64,000 bases of DNA from Rhynchopus euleeides (Eukaryota; Euglenozoa; Diplonemea; Diplonemida; Diplonemidae): NCBI GenBank assembly GCA_963210315.1, contig OY723290.1, positions 1,550,001 to 1,614,000 of the forward strand, given 5' to 3'. Under the pieces are notes generated by a model, which was not told the origin of the DNA, ran no database searches, and was given only the letters and a program-made list of their open reading frames with translations. Shown here one piece after another: positions 42,915-53,903 of this stretch. How positions within the stretch are numbered: position 1 is the first letter of the stretch; each line of letters starts with the position of its first letter. The translations under genes and the position numbers were made by a program.

Positions 42915-44106
42915 TTTGACACCACCCCAACAAAATGCCCCACCATGCACCATGCACCATGCACCCATATCCCGTCATTCCTCTCGTTCATTTGTTTCCT
43001 CTTTTCTTTTTACCTGAATCATTGTTGCGTCACACCGCGACAGCCCGCCCGCTCGCATGGGAGCTTGCGGTGCACCCTTTGGGACAGTCACGTGGCCTTT
43101 TCACAGTGTCCTTGTCACCCCCGTGGCACCTCATACAAACGCACAGAACGGGGGTGGCTATCCAGATGGCTGAAAACACACAACGCCCAGAGTGATGGTG
43201 AGGTGTTGATGCTGAGAAGCCCACACATCCTGTGGAAGATCACTTCGGCCGATCCATTCAGTTTGTGGTACCTTTTTTTGCGCCTTGCTTGTCGGGGCAC
43301 CTTGTTATAGTTTTGTCATGACTAGGTACAAGCCGAAATGTAACCAAGTCGCACACTTTTCCCCTCTTTCAAGCATGCCTGGAATGCCCTCGCGTTCCCC
43401 GATGCATGTTCCTTGAATTTCTCCCTACCCCTGTTCGTGTCGGAAGATTGTGACTGGGGGAACATCATATGACTGGCTTCGGCAGCCTGACTCCCTTTGC
43501 CGTTGTGCTGTAGCGCAGCTGGCAGGGACCGAGTGCGGCCAGAACAACCCCACCGAGCTCTAGCAGCCCCTCTCATCGGGACTGCGAGGAGCACGGCCAA
43601 GTCTCCTTCACATTGTCAGTCGTTCTGTGTCATTGAACTGAATCATTGAAGGTCCAAGCGGCTTCGGTGGTGCACACAGAAAAACGAACAAAATCAGAAA
43701 ATGTCAGACCCGCTGCAGGTCCACATATTTTTGTGGCTGGCTGCATCAAAGCAAAACGAAGGTTGAACGCCAGTGGACAGACGGCCTCAAGGCACGTCCT
43801 ATTGCTCGTCCTGGTGTTGCGATACCGAATCCCTCTTGTTGGGGATGCCATGCAAAGCAGTCTTGCTGTCATGTTGCGACTCATCATCCCAGGCGGGTGT
43901 GAGTGAGCGGACCACAGTCCGACACCCACACCTTGTTCTGTGGTCCGTCTGCATGGCAGGGTTGAACGGTGGTGTGGCAAAAGCAGTCCCGGAAGTGACG
44001 ACCCCTCCCCACCTCGGTTTCCCTGTCCGCGTTGGGTTGGTTCGGAAGGGTGATGGGTTGCAAACACCACAGACACACACACAGGGCATCAGACACAGCA
44101 GGAAAA
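42915..44106. other. Spacer inside the duplication, left copy
   Basis: This 1.2-kb spacer between the two genes is itself conserved between copies. No gene was found; frames of up to 150 codons on both strands lack domains and differ between copies by frame-changing indels. Confidence 0.5.
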
Positions 44107-44975
44107 ATGAGCAGCACAGACGAGGAGCTTGAGCTTAGCAAGAAGAAGAAGAAGAAGAAGAAGACCGTCAAGCGCAAGGTCGACAGTGACGATGAGGGGA
44201 GCGACCAGGAGACGGGGAGGGCACCGAAGGCTGAGGAGGTATGTCGGCATATGGCACTCCATTGTGGCACCACATCATATCACATCGTATCGCATCACAC
44301 CCCACCGCCACATCACAGCGCACGGTGAAGTCCCCGGAGCCTGCGGCAGCGGACGCAAACAGGAACGAGGACTCGGACTTCGAGACACTGGAGGCGTTCT
44401 ACGCGCACCTGAAGACCTGCAAACGGAAGAAGAAGCGGGTGACACAGGAGGTTGCACAGGTGGAAGGGGATGTGAACTGGGATGCGTTCCAGGGCAACGA
44501 GCGCGAGTACACATATCCCGAGATCCTGCGCCTCGTGATGGGCCGCATCCAGTCCAGCAACCCGCAGCTGGGTGTGAACCAGAAGACGAAGATCCGCCCG
44601 CCCACTGTGCAGCGTGACGGTACCAAGAAGGTTGCCTTCACCAACTTCGCGGAGATCTGCAAGTCCCTGAACCGGCCGCAGGAGCACCTGTTCAACTTCA
44701 TCAAGACCGAACTGGGTACCACGGGCAACATCGACGGTTCGTACAACCTGATCCTGAAGGGGCGTCTGACGTCGAAGCACATTGAGGGTCTGCTGCGGAA
44801 GTACATCGAGGCGTACGTCACGTGCGGGATGTGCAAGTCCGTCGACACCAACCTGGTGAAGGACCCGCACACCCGTCTGACCACGCTGGCCTGCAACCAG
44901 TGCGGTGCCTCGCGTACCGTCCAGTCCATCACGGGCGGTTTCAGCGCACAGATCGGGCGCCGTCGCCGGAACTAA
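44107..44975 (+). CDS. eIF2B2-like/SUI3: Translation initiation factor eIF2 subunit beta, copy A
   Basis: eIF2-beta belongs to the eIF2 GTP/initiator-tRNA ternary complex and contacts eIF5 and eIF2B through Lys boxes. Two exons (44107-44238, 44319-44975; 80-nt intron, GTATGT to ACAG) give 262 residues, shorter than the yeast 285 and human 333. The shortening is at the N-terminus, where one Lys box (eight Lys) remains instead of three. The core starts near residue 110, with REYTYPEILRLVMGRIQSSN and then RPPTVQRDGTKKVAFTNFAE and RPQEHLFNFIKTELGTTGNI. The zinc ribbon is complete: CGMC near residue 216 and CNQC near 239. It ends GGFSAQIGRRRRN. (The symbol is used for the beta subunit of eIF2, not the exchange factor eIF2B.). 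Confidence 0.93.
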
Positions 44976-45620
44976 GCGTGCCACCTCCTCTGCCGCGTCT
45001 TAGCCTCTCTGCACCGCCTCTCTCGCGTGCCGGCCTGCTGATACGTGCTGCACGGGAAGAGGCACCTGCCGCGCCTCAGCCACCCTCACCGCGCTGCCCT
45101 GCCGCGCCCCCACACAAGCCGCAGCACACCGCAGGGGACACTGCACCCCCCTTTGGCCCCGCCTGGTTGTCCACACCGCCGCCCCACCTGCCACCGTTGC
45201 TCGCCGCCATGATTTTTTTCCTCTTTGGTTTGTGTGTGTTTCCCCAACCGAGCTTCCCACAGCGTAGCGTATGTCACGCCCCAGCAAGCCTCCCTTGGGT
45301 GATACACTTTCACTGGCCTTTATTTCTCTCTTCCGGGCCCTCAGAGCGGGTCTGTCTGTAGAGGTGGCGCTGAGGAGTCCCACCCATGCACGGTGTCTAT
45401 GACATCTTCTGTTTGGGTGGCTCCTTATCGAACAGTGTCATACACCATGTGTTTGACACTGTTCTGGCGACCCCCCAGTCACACCGCCCTGCCCCCACGG
45501 AGAGAGTTTTTTTTTGGTGTGTGTGTGTGTGGCAGGGATTTCACTGGTCTTCCAGGGGGGCCCACAGCCAGGAAGATTTTTTTAAACTGCCAGGATTTTT
45601 TTTTCGCGCAGGCGAGGCGC

Positions 45621-45653
45621 GCCCTCCGGGCGCGCTTCGCGCGCCCGGAGGGC
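45621..45653. repeat. Perfect hairpin, 15-nt arms, TTC loop
   Basis: GCCCTCCGGGCGCGC and its exact complement flank TTC. It is the longest of the TTC-loop hairpins in the window. Confidence 0.75.
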
Positions 45654-46000
45654 ACGTACATACCACACAAATCACAAACCCGCACCCCTACAGTCATACC
45701 TGAAGCTTCTGACAAAAAGCGGCCAAAACCCCGGTACTTATACTCAGTTTTTTCTTGGTTTTCGTGACCTGTTTCACCCCATTTTTTGGGCCGTGGGCAC
45801 CGCAGGTGACCCGAAAAACCCCGAAAACGGCATGTTTCGGAACATTGGAATCCATGGTGCCCCCGGACGTGTTCTGCGGATGAGTCCATCTTTTATTAGA
45901 CCCCGTTCAGAAACACGAGAAAACGGGGGAATATGCAGTTTGACCCTGGAGAAGAGAGTGGTGCACCTTAGAGGTGGTCCAGAGAATGCAAGGAGGTCCA

Positions 46001-46070
46001 CAGGGGGGTCTGGGGGGCGGAGCCCCCCCAGCCGCCGGAGGCCACGGTAGCGAACACCTGTTCCTTGTGG
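46001..46070 (-). repeat. GC-rich palindromic interspersed repeat, copy 7
   Basis: AGGGGGGTCTGGGGGGCGGA, then GCCCCCCCAGCCGCCGGAGG, then CCACGGTAGCGAACACCTG. The downstream flank, GATTCTGTGGTGAGTTGGGT, matches the flank of copies 3 and 6. No intact partner copy is adjacent. Confidence 0.8.
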
Positions 46071-46551
46071 GGTACAGATTCTGTGGTGAGTTGGGTGCGT
46101 CCTCCGTGCCCGAGGGCGGTCTCTGGATTCCATGACCTGATGTGATCCCAAAGGGCTTGGTCGACAGGCATACGTCAGGGGGGGTTGTCCAGGTCTCATA
46201 ATTCTTTCGCACAATTATATTCTCTGGACGAGATCCAAAAAGTGTGGTTTGTGTCTGCATTGGCATCTTCCTGCAGAGGCGAGGTGTGGGTGTTTGGAGT
46301 GTGGGTCGCTGCGCACCTACCCACCTTATCCCTGCCCCATCCCGCCTCCCCCGCACCACAAATAGTGCAGGAAGAAAATCTTCCTGGGTGGCCGGGCTTT
46401 TTCTTTTTTTTTGATGATTTTTACCCCAAAATCTTCCCAGTGAAATCGCTGGTGTGTGGCGGTTTCACATATATTTTTTCTGCGCAATTCTGCGTGTCTG
46501 AAAAATACGTTTGAAAGTGTATTGTTAGCCCCCCCCCCCCACCCCCACTCT

Positions 46552-47242
46552 CACGGTGGGATCTTGTAAATTTTACATGTATAACTACAAGTATATACAT
46601 GTATTATACATGTATAATACTTGCATGTCAACTATTATACATGTATAATACATGTATATGCCTGAAATATACATGTAAAATACATGTATATCAAGTAAAA
46701 ATACAAGTATAATACTTGCATGTCAACTATTATACTTGTATTTTTACTTGATATACATGTATTTTACATGTATATTTCAGGCATTTACATGTATTTTACA
46801 TGTATAATACTTGTCATGCAAGTATTATACATGTAAAATACTTGCATGACAAGTAAAATACATGTATAATACTTGCATGACAAGTAAAATACTTGCATGC
46901 AAGTAAAATACATGTATTTTACTTGCATGCAAGTATTTTACTTGTCATGCAAGTATTTTACATGTATAATACTTGCATGACAAGTATTATACATGTAAAA
47001 TACATGTAAATGCCTGAAATATACATGTAAAATACATGTATATCAAGTAAAAATACAAGTATAATAGTTGACATGCAAGTATTATACTTGTATTTTTACT
47101 TGATATACATGTATTTTACATGTATATTTCAGGCATATACATGTATTATACATGTATAATAGTTGACATGCAAGTATTATACATGTATAATACATGTATA
47201 TACTTGTAGTTATACATGTAAAATTTACAAGATCCCACCGTG
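46552..47242. repeat. 691-bp AT-rich palindrome
   Basis: The outer arms match perfectly for at least 80 bp: CACGGTGGGATCTTGTAAAT at the left edge and its exact complement at the right edge. Pairing continues inward to a centre at about 46912/46913 (TACATGTA), broken mainly by one block of about 31 bp present only in the left arm. Arms are 361 and 330 bp. The interior is made almost only of ACATGTAT, ACTTGCATG, TAAAATAC and GCCTGAAATATACATG words, with nested smaller palindromes. It is extremely AT-rich against GC-rich surroundings. No coding capacity. It could extrude as a very long cruciform. Confidence 0.93.
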
Positions 47243-47749
47243 CTATGTCCCCTCAGATAAGAAGAAAAAAACGAACGGCGTTACTCCCCCCATTCCCCCC
47301 CACCCCACACCCTTCCGTACGCCGATGAATAAGCCGTGTTTCGTATAAGACCGGGACCCTGACGAGACAACCATCCTTGCCGCTGTCATTTTTATTTTTG
47401 TGAAGTCTGTGGAAAAATGGGGGGGTGAGGAGGAGGGAGCTCGTGTGCCGAACAAACCCCGCGTGCATCTCTAACACAATTATGTGCTGCGCTGGTGCCG
47501 TTTTGGGACATGGGAAGGGGAGGGGTGGGGTTCAATCGAGAAAATCCATAGTAGTCTGTGTCTGATCAGTGAGTTTTTTTTGTTTCCCGCAGAAGGAAGG
47601 GGTTTTCTGCAAGAAGAGGATACTCGCCCCTCCCTCGCTCCCTCCCTCCCACCCACCCACCCCCCTTGCCCCACTCTCGCACTCTCGAATATAGACATGG
47701 CAATGGCGACGGCCTTGGTTTACCCAGCTACTGTCCCGTGGCTGCCCAT
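47243..47749. other. Right part of the spacer between duplicates
   Basis: Purine and pyrimidine tracts only (CCCTCCCTCCCACCCACCC near 47640). No gene seen. The right copy of the duplication begins at 47750. Confidence 0.45.
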
Positions 47750-47811
47750 GCCCTCCCATCCTCCCGCACACGCAACGCCCTGCAGCAACAACACAAGAAC
47801 AAGCCGTGCCA

Positions 47812-48333
47812 ATGGCGATGATCCGCTGTGCCGTGCTCCTCCTGGGGGCTGTGTGCGTCTCGGCAGAGCGCAAGCACCCTGGGCACAAGACTGCCCTGCA
47901 GGAGAGGGATGGGTTCACCCAGTCGGAGGAGCTGCTGGTGCAGGAGGCCAAGTTCATTGACGCCCTGTACGGCAGGAACGGGAGGGACAACAACTACCTG
48001 GACTTCCTCGTGTACGACGCAAGCGAGTACGCCACCACCTTCGCCAGGAAGATCTCGGGTGTGCTGACCAGCAGGAGCCAGCAGAAGGACGCTCTGCGTT
48101 ACTGCGTGTTCCAGACGAAGGGTGCCTACGGCGAGCACTTCAGCAACCAGAAGGCGTGGGAGCTGGCTGGCCTGATGACCACGCGCCTGCGCAAGGCGTC
48201 CTACATCACGAAGATCGAGCGCCTCGAGGGTGAGGCCCTGTTCGCGTGGGAGATCATCTCTGCCCCCTGCGGGATGGCCATCCACGACAACACCGGTAAG
48301 GTGATCGTGATCCAGGGCTTCGGCGTCGACTAA
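47812..48333 (+). CDS. Small secreted protein of unknown family, copy B
   Basis: It encodes the same 173 residues as the gene at 42393, including the MAMIRCAVLLLGAVCVSA signal peptide. One silent difference is visible (GCA to GCC in the EYATT codons). The upstream GCCCTGCAG acceptor is kept, but sequence beyond 47750 is unrelated to that of copy A. If the two copies share a long transcript with their neighbours both can be expressed; if they use separate promoters this one may differ in regulation. Confidence 0.8.
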   Translation: MAMIRCAVLLLGAVCVSAERKHPGHKTALQERDGFTQSEELLVQEAKFIDALYGRNGRDNNYLDFLVYDASEYATTFARKISGVLTSRSQQKDALRYCVFQTKGAYGEHFSNQKAWELAGLMTTRLRKASYITKIERLEGEALFAWEIISAPCGMAIHDNTGKVIVIQGFGVD

Positions 48334-49500
48334 TTTGACACCACCCCAACAAAATGCCCCACCATGCACCATGCACCATGCACCCATATCCCGTCATTCC
48401 TCTCGTTCATTTGTTTCCTCTTTTCTTTTTACCTGAATCATTGTTGCGTCACACCGCGACAGCCCGCCCGCTCGCATGGGAGCTTGCGGTGCACCCTTTG
48501 GGACAGTCACGTGGCCTTTTCACAGTGTCCTTGTCACCCCCGTGGCACCTCATACAAACGCACAGAACGGGGGTGGCTATCCAGATGGCTGAAAACACAC
48601 AGCGCCGAGAGTGATGGTGAGGTGTTGATGGGCTTGAGAAGCCCACACATCCCGTGGAAGATCACTTCAGCCGATCCATTCAGTTTGTGGTACCTTTTTG
48701 CGCCTTGTCGGGGCGTCTTGTTATAGTTTTGTCATGACTAGGTACAAGCCGAAACGTAACCAAGTCGCACACCTTTTCCCTCTTTCAAGCATGCCTGGAA
48801 TGCCCTCGCGTTCCCCGATGCATGTTCCTTGAATTTCTCCCTACCCCTGTTCGTGTCGGAAGATTGTGACTGGGGGAACATCATATGACTGGCTTCGGCA
48901 GCCTGACTCCCTTTGCCGTTGTGCTGTAGCGCAGCTGGCAGGGACCGAGTGCGGCCAGAACAACCCCACCGTGCTCTAGCAGCCCCTCTCATCGGGACTG
49001 CGAGGAGCACGGCCAAGTCTCCTTCACATTGTCAGTCGTTCTGTGTCATTGAACTGAATCATTGAAGGTCCAAGCGGCTTCGGTGGTGCACACAGAAAAA
49101 CGAACAAAATCAGAAAATGTCAGACCCGCTGCAGGTCCACATATTTTTGTGGCTGGCTGCATCAAAGCAAAACGAAGGTTGAACGCCAGTGGACAGACGG
49201 CCTCAAGGCACGTCCTATTGCTCGTCCTGGTGTTGCGATACCGAATCCCTCTTGTTGGGGATGCCATGCAAAGCAGTCTTGCTGTCATGTTGCGACTCAT
49301 CATCCCAGGCGGGTGTGAGTGAGCGGACCACAGTCCGACACCCACACCTTGTTCTGTGGTCCGTCTGCATGGCAGGGTTGAACGGTGGGTGACGACCCCT
49401 CCCCACCTCGGTTTCCCTGTCCGCGTTGGGTTGGTTCGGAAGGATGAAGGCTTGCAAACACCACAGACACACGCACAGGGCATCAGACACAGCAGGAAAA
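48334..49500. other. Spacer inside the duplication, right copy
   Basis: Counterpart of 42915-44106, with the short deletion near 49388. No gene seen. Confidence 0.5.
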
Positions 49501-50369
49501 ATGAGCAGCACAGACGAGGAGCTTGAGCTTAGCAAGAAGAAGAAGAAGAAGAAGAAGACCGTCAAGCGCAAGGTCGACAGTGACGATGAGGGGAGCGACC
49601 AGGAGACGGGGAGGGCACCGAAGGCTGAGGAGGTATGTCGGCATATGGCACTCCATTGTGGCACCACATCATATCACATCGTATCGCATCACACCCCACC
49701 ACCACATCACAGCGCACGGTGAAGTCCCCGGAGCCTGCGGCAGCAGACGCAAACAGGAACGAGGACTCGGACTTCGAGACACTGGAGGCGTTCTACGCGC
49801 ACCTGAAGACCTGCAAACGGAAGAAGAAGCGGGTGACACAGGAGGTTGCACAGGTGGAAGGGGATGTGAACTGGGATGCGTTCCAGGGCAACGAGCGCGA
49901 GTACACATACCCCGAGATCCTGCGCCTCGTGATGGGCCGCATCCAGTCCAGCAACCCGCAGCTGGGTGTGAACCAGAAGACGAAGATCCGCCCGCCCACT
50001 GTGCAGCGTGACGGTACCAAGAAGGTCGCCTTCACCAACTTCGCGGAGATCTGCAAGTCCCTGAACCGGCCGCAGGAGCACCTGTTCAACTTCATCAAGA
50101 CCGAACTGGGTACCACAGGCAACATCGACGGTTCGTACAACCTGATCCTGAAGGGGCGTCTGACGTCGAAGCACATTGAGGGTCTGCTGCGGAAGTACAT
50201 CGAGGCGTACGTCACGTGCGGGATGTGCAAGTCCGTCGACACCAACCTGGTGAAGGACCCGCACACCCGTCTGACCACGCTGGCCTGCAACCAGTGCGGT
50301 GCCTCGCGTACCGTCCAGTCCATCACGGGCGGTTTCAGCGCACAGATCGGGCGCCGTCGCCGGAACTAA
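49501..50369 (+). CDS. eIF2B2-like/SUI3: Translation initiation factor eIF2 subunit beta, copy B
   Basis: Two exons (49501-49632, 49713-50369) separated by an 80-nt intron encode 262 residues identical to copy A. I see at least four silent third-base changes in exon 2 (for example TAT/TAC before CCC, GTT/GTC in KKVAF, ACG/ACA in GTTGN) and one or two changes in the intron. Lys box, central core and zinc ribbon are intact. Having only silent changes implies that both copies are under protein-level constraint, or that they are kept alike by conversion. Confidence 0.93.
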
Positions 50370-50450
50370 GCGTGCCACCTCCTCTGCCGCGTCTCAGCCT
50401 CTCTGCACCGCCTCTCTCGCGTGCCGGCCTGCTGATACGTGCTGCACGGG

Positions 50451-52216
50451 CAGTACGCGCATTGCGGTGCCACACCACTACCCGGCCGCCCCGGCCACCC
50501 CACGCCCCCCCCCCTCTCAACTACATCCGCCTCTCCCCCCCCGTCTTCCGTGGCCTTGCGAGAAAACTGTGTTCGAAACGACGTGTCTTTTTTCTCTTTT
50601 TTTGCGGAGCCGAAATACGCTGAACACCCCCCCCCCCCAGATCCCTGAGGCTCCCTTTTGCTGCCCTGGGGCGCAGATGTGCTTGGGTTATGCGGCAGGT
50701 AGGCCTGAGTTGCCGTTGCTTTGCTGCAACTCTTGGTGCCGGCCAGCGCAGCGGGTGCAACGCTCTGTGCAATGCACCCCAAAGGCATGTCCAGTCCTGA
50801 GGCCGGTTGGTGCCATCAAGGAATGGGTGTTCATGGTTGAGTGTATCTGAACAAACAACACAAACCCCCACACCACCTCGTTAATCGCGATACTACCAGC
50901 CAAACCCCCCCCCGTCTTTTTTTTGTTTGGGCGTGTGCAGGAGAGGGAAAATATATATTGCTGCACGGCCTCCCATCTAGCCTTGTATCAAGCAACCCCC
51001 GTGGTTCTTTTTCCATCATTTTTTTACTTTTTTGTGTGATACCCGTGACCCTTTTTCCGGTAGTGCAGAAGTGCCGAGCGGGCTCGCCCGGTGGGGGGAT
51101 AAGGGAGGGCGGGGAGAAATGAAAAGAGACCTGCTGTCTGAATGCAAAGAAGTCGAAGGGTAGGTGTCTGGGGGGCGGTTTGCTTGGGTCATGTTTTCAG
51201 GGTTGCAACAAAGCGCAGCCAAAGCCAGGGGGGGAGCGGGTGGGAGGGGGGTCCGCCAACACAATGGAGTGGTAAAGGCGCCGGGTATCCCAAGCCTGCC
51301 CCAGGCATACAATAAAAGATAACGACACACCCCAAAACAGTTGTTGCAACCAAACGGTGACGAGGAATTTTTCCCTCGAATGATCGGGTCGTGGGGGGTG
51401 TGGTGAAGGTGGTATGGAATTTCCCGTACCCCAGCTCCCAGGGGGGAAGAGCCAAATTTTTGCCTGGTCATCCCGCACAGTATGCCAAAAAAAGGGCAAA
51501 AGGAGGGCTGGTTGTCATAAAGACAAAGGAGGCGACATTTTCATTAAACACACCACCACGTCGTCCAAAAGAAGTTGCTGTTGCCCGAGAGGCTGCAGGC
51601 AGGTGGGGTATGCCCCAGAACACAGTGCAGTGGCTTTGTGCGACACCATACGACACGTGCATCGCCGAGCAGTGCTGAGGTGCCCCACCAGTGGGAAATA
51701 TAATGCAACAGGAGGGGACGAGAGAAGCTGCGGAATCCGAACAGCAGAGCTGTTCTTCGAGCATGTTCCCTCACCAGCCTCCCACTCCTAGCCCCATGAT
51801 TGGCTGCCATCCATCAGACAGCACCGGTCATGGGGCACCCGCTTCTTTCGATTTTGTTTCTCAATTGGAACACCAGCCTTCCCCGAAAAAAAACGGTGCG
51901 CACGCGGATCAGACGAACCCCCCACCAGCACCGCCTCACCCGCCCCCACTCCCCCCACCCCCCCCGATCAGCCTATCACCCGTTTTCAGAAAACCGGCTT
52001 GTCGAGCCAACATGCGCAGTGTCATGTCAGCACACCACCACACACGGCAGGTCCCATCCCACCCCGCTGACAGCGACACAGCAGAGCAGCCTTCCGGTTG
52101 ATGCTGCATGTGTCCTTCGCTGTAGCGAATTCGCGGTAGCCTTAGGAGTGGGCTGTCTGCTGTGGGGGATCCGGCTGTGCTGCTGTGTTGTGCACGCGTT
52201 GCCCCTCGCCTCAGAG
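50451..52216. other. Intergenic region, no gene seen
   Basis: C tracts near 50505-50515 and 50627-50638 and T tracts are present. Frames such as 51391-51678 and 51691-52101 have no recognisable domain. GCCCCTCGCCTCAG ends at 52214, two bases before the next ATG. Confidence 0.45.
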
Positions 52217-53605
52217 ATGTCGCTCAACTTTATGAACGTGGCTGTCGATATTGGTGTCCCCACCACGACGTACCACACGCTGCAGGTATGTAGAGCCCGT
52301 CGGGGCGTCCCTTCTGTGGTGGTGTGCAGGGTGTGCTTGGGGATGGGTTTGGTTCGCCTTGTGTACCTTGTGACTCGCCTCCTTCGCAATATCACGCTCA
52401 CCCAAATCTGACGGCAGGGGAAGTACAAACAGTTTATCGCCCCAGATCACCGGGTGGATGTGGAGAACTGGTACAACAACTACAGCACGCGACGGCAGCG
52501 GCGGGAGTTTAAATATGTTGTGCGCTGCGTCAAGGTGGTGCAGAACAACAACAATCATCTCAGCGTGACTGATCAGGGGTTTGCTGACGCACGCGCGCTG
52601 CTGCGTTATGGGGGTGAGTTTATCGCAAGGGACTACCTGAAGCTGGTGACGACATGGCTGGCCGGTGCCAACGCCGTCGACAGGCAGTGCTTTCGAGGCA
52701 CCTTCGGGAAGATGCGCCCGATATCGCTGTTCGCAGGGTGCAGCGACTACAAGCGCACCTACACTCAGGAAAACATCGACAACACCGCCGAACGCCTGCA
52801 CAAGGTGCAGACCAGCAGGGTGAAGCGGCGCATCCACGAGGTCAAGCTGGCGCAGCTGCGCGGCGTCGAGGCACCCCCCACGCAGGTCTCGTCTTTGCCA
52901 CCGGAGCCGGAGGCGGACACCACGGTGGGGTCTGAGGCTATGGCCTCGACCTGCCCGCCCAGCGATGGGAAGCCCTCAAGGTACCGGCCGAAGTTCATTG
53001 CCAACAACGCGGGGCACAACACGACTTATGAGGCGTTCTTCAGCGCTAAGCCGCCAGAGGTGTTGGGCGCCGCCTCCCGCAGCTACCACCCCGCTGCGCA
53101 GCAGAGGCGCCCGTGGGGCGATGTCGACACAGGGTTCGTCAAGGGAACGCTGCTATCGCAGACAGCAATGGCGTATCCGCCTGCGGACCACACGAAGTTT
53201 AAGAACTACAACGAGAACTATGCAGCGATGCTGGGGGCGCAGTACGACATGGAGGTGCGGCGGGCCAAGCAGGCAGCCGAGACGTCGCCAGCTGATGCCA
53301 TCCACGACACGGCACGGCTGTGCGCGCAGGGTGCGCTGCAGGCGGCGCAGGGTGCTGTGCGGCTGGAGGGGCGGGGTGCTGCGGATGAGATCACGCCAGC
53401 GGACCTGCGCAGCGCGGGGTCCGTGTCGGTGCGAGATGTGCAGGCAAGCTGCATGGAGCGGGGGTCGGGGACGAGGTCGGCGTGTTCGGTGGCGTCCATC
53501 GACCTCGCGTCCAGTGCCTTTGGGAAGGGGAGTAGAGCGGGTCGCATAACACGGCCCCGTACGGCACTGCAGCGTGCGCCCCGCCCTAGCTCCGCCTTCC
53601 TATAG
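52217..53605 (+). CDS. Hypothetical protein with conserved-looking N-terminal domain
   Basis: Family not recognised. Two exons (52217-52285, 52418-53605; 132-nt intron, GTATGT to GGCAG) give 418 residues. Exon 1 encodes MSLNFMNVAVDIGVPTTTYH. Residues 24-165 look like a compact basic domain: KYKQFIAPDHRVDVENWYNN, then RREFKYVVRCVKVVQ, then GFADARALLRYGGEFIARDY and SLFAGCSDYKRTYTQENIDN. A helical basic stretch, a Pro-rich linker and another Tyr/Pro/Asn-rich segment (YHPAAQQRRPWGDVDTGF and AYPPADHTKFKNYNENYAA) follow, then an Ala/Arg helix. Short Tyr/Pro-rich segments of this sort occur in axonemal microtubule-associated proteins, but that link is a weak guess. Confidence 0.65.
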
Positions 53606-53903
53606 TCAGAAGCGTGAGTGTTGTCCTTCTAGTCCTGCTCAGACGCCATGTGGATGGATGTAACCTGTGTCGAGTGTGAGGGCCGCCCTGCCCTGCTGTG
53701 CCTTCCGGCGTGGCAGGGGGGTGGCTGTGGGGAGGAGTGGGGCTTGTGCTATGCAGTGTGGGAGGTTGTGGTGGATGAGAGTTTGGTATTGCTTGTCGCC
53801 TTTGTTGTGTGTATTGACAGCCACACAGTACCCACGCACACACCTGCAGGTTGCAGAAGCTGCACTCGAATAGAGACAAGACACAAGACCAATCAGCCGA
53901 ACA
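53606..53903. other. Intergenic region with likely leader acceptor
   Basis: CACACACCTGCAG ends at 53849, 54 nt before the next ATG, with no ATG between. No gene seen. Confidence 0.4.

Larger units (their letters stand above)
42331..45056. repeat. Segmental duplication, left copy (2.7 kb)
   Basis: This segment matches 47750-50450 in direct orientation almost base for base, with a 5419-bp offset at the left edge and 5394 bp at the right. The 25-bp difference comes mostly from one block near 43975-43999 missing in the right copy. It holds a complete secreted-protein gene and a complete eIF2-beta gene. Left edge is at GCCCTCCCATCC and right edge at TACGTGCTGCACGGG; no flanking target-site repeat is evident. 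Confidence 0.95.
44976..46551. other. Spacer between duplicates, no gene seen
   Basis: After the duplication edge at 45056 come T/C tracts, a perfect 33-bp TTC-loop hairpin (45621-45653) and one GC-rich interspersed repeat. TTTCGTGACC and ACCCCGGTAC words near 45730-45765 recall similar words near 61430 and 63405. I see no gene. Confidence 0.5.
47750..50450. repeat. Segmental duplication, right copy (2.7 kb)
   Basis: Direct copy of 42331-45056, 25 bp shorter. Differences are scattered single bases plus a few short indels, and those in the coding regions that I checked are silent. Confidence 0.95.

Noticed and set aside
42935-43310. Hydrophobic frames just after the small secreted protein, present in both duplicate copies
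   Set aside because: Their conservation follows from the duplication; indels between copies change frame, and no domain or start support is seen.
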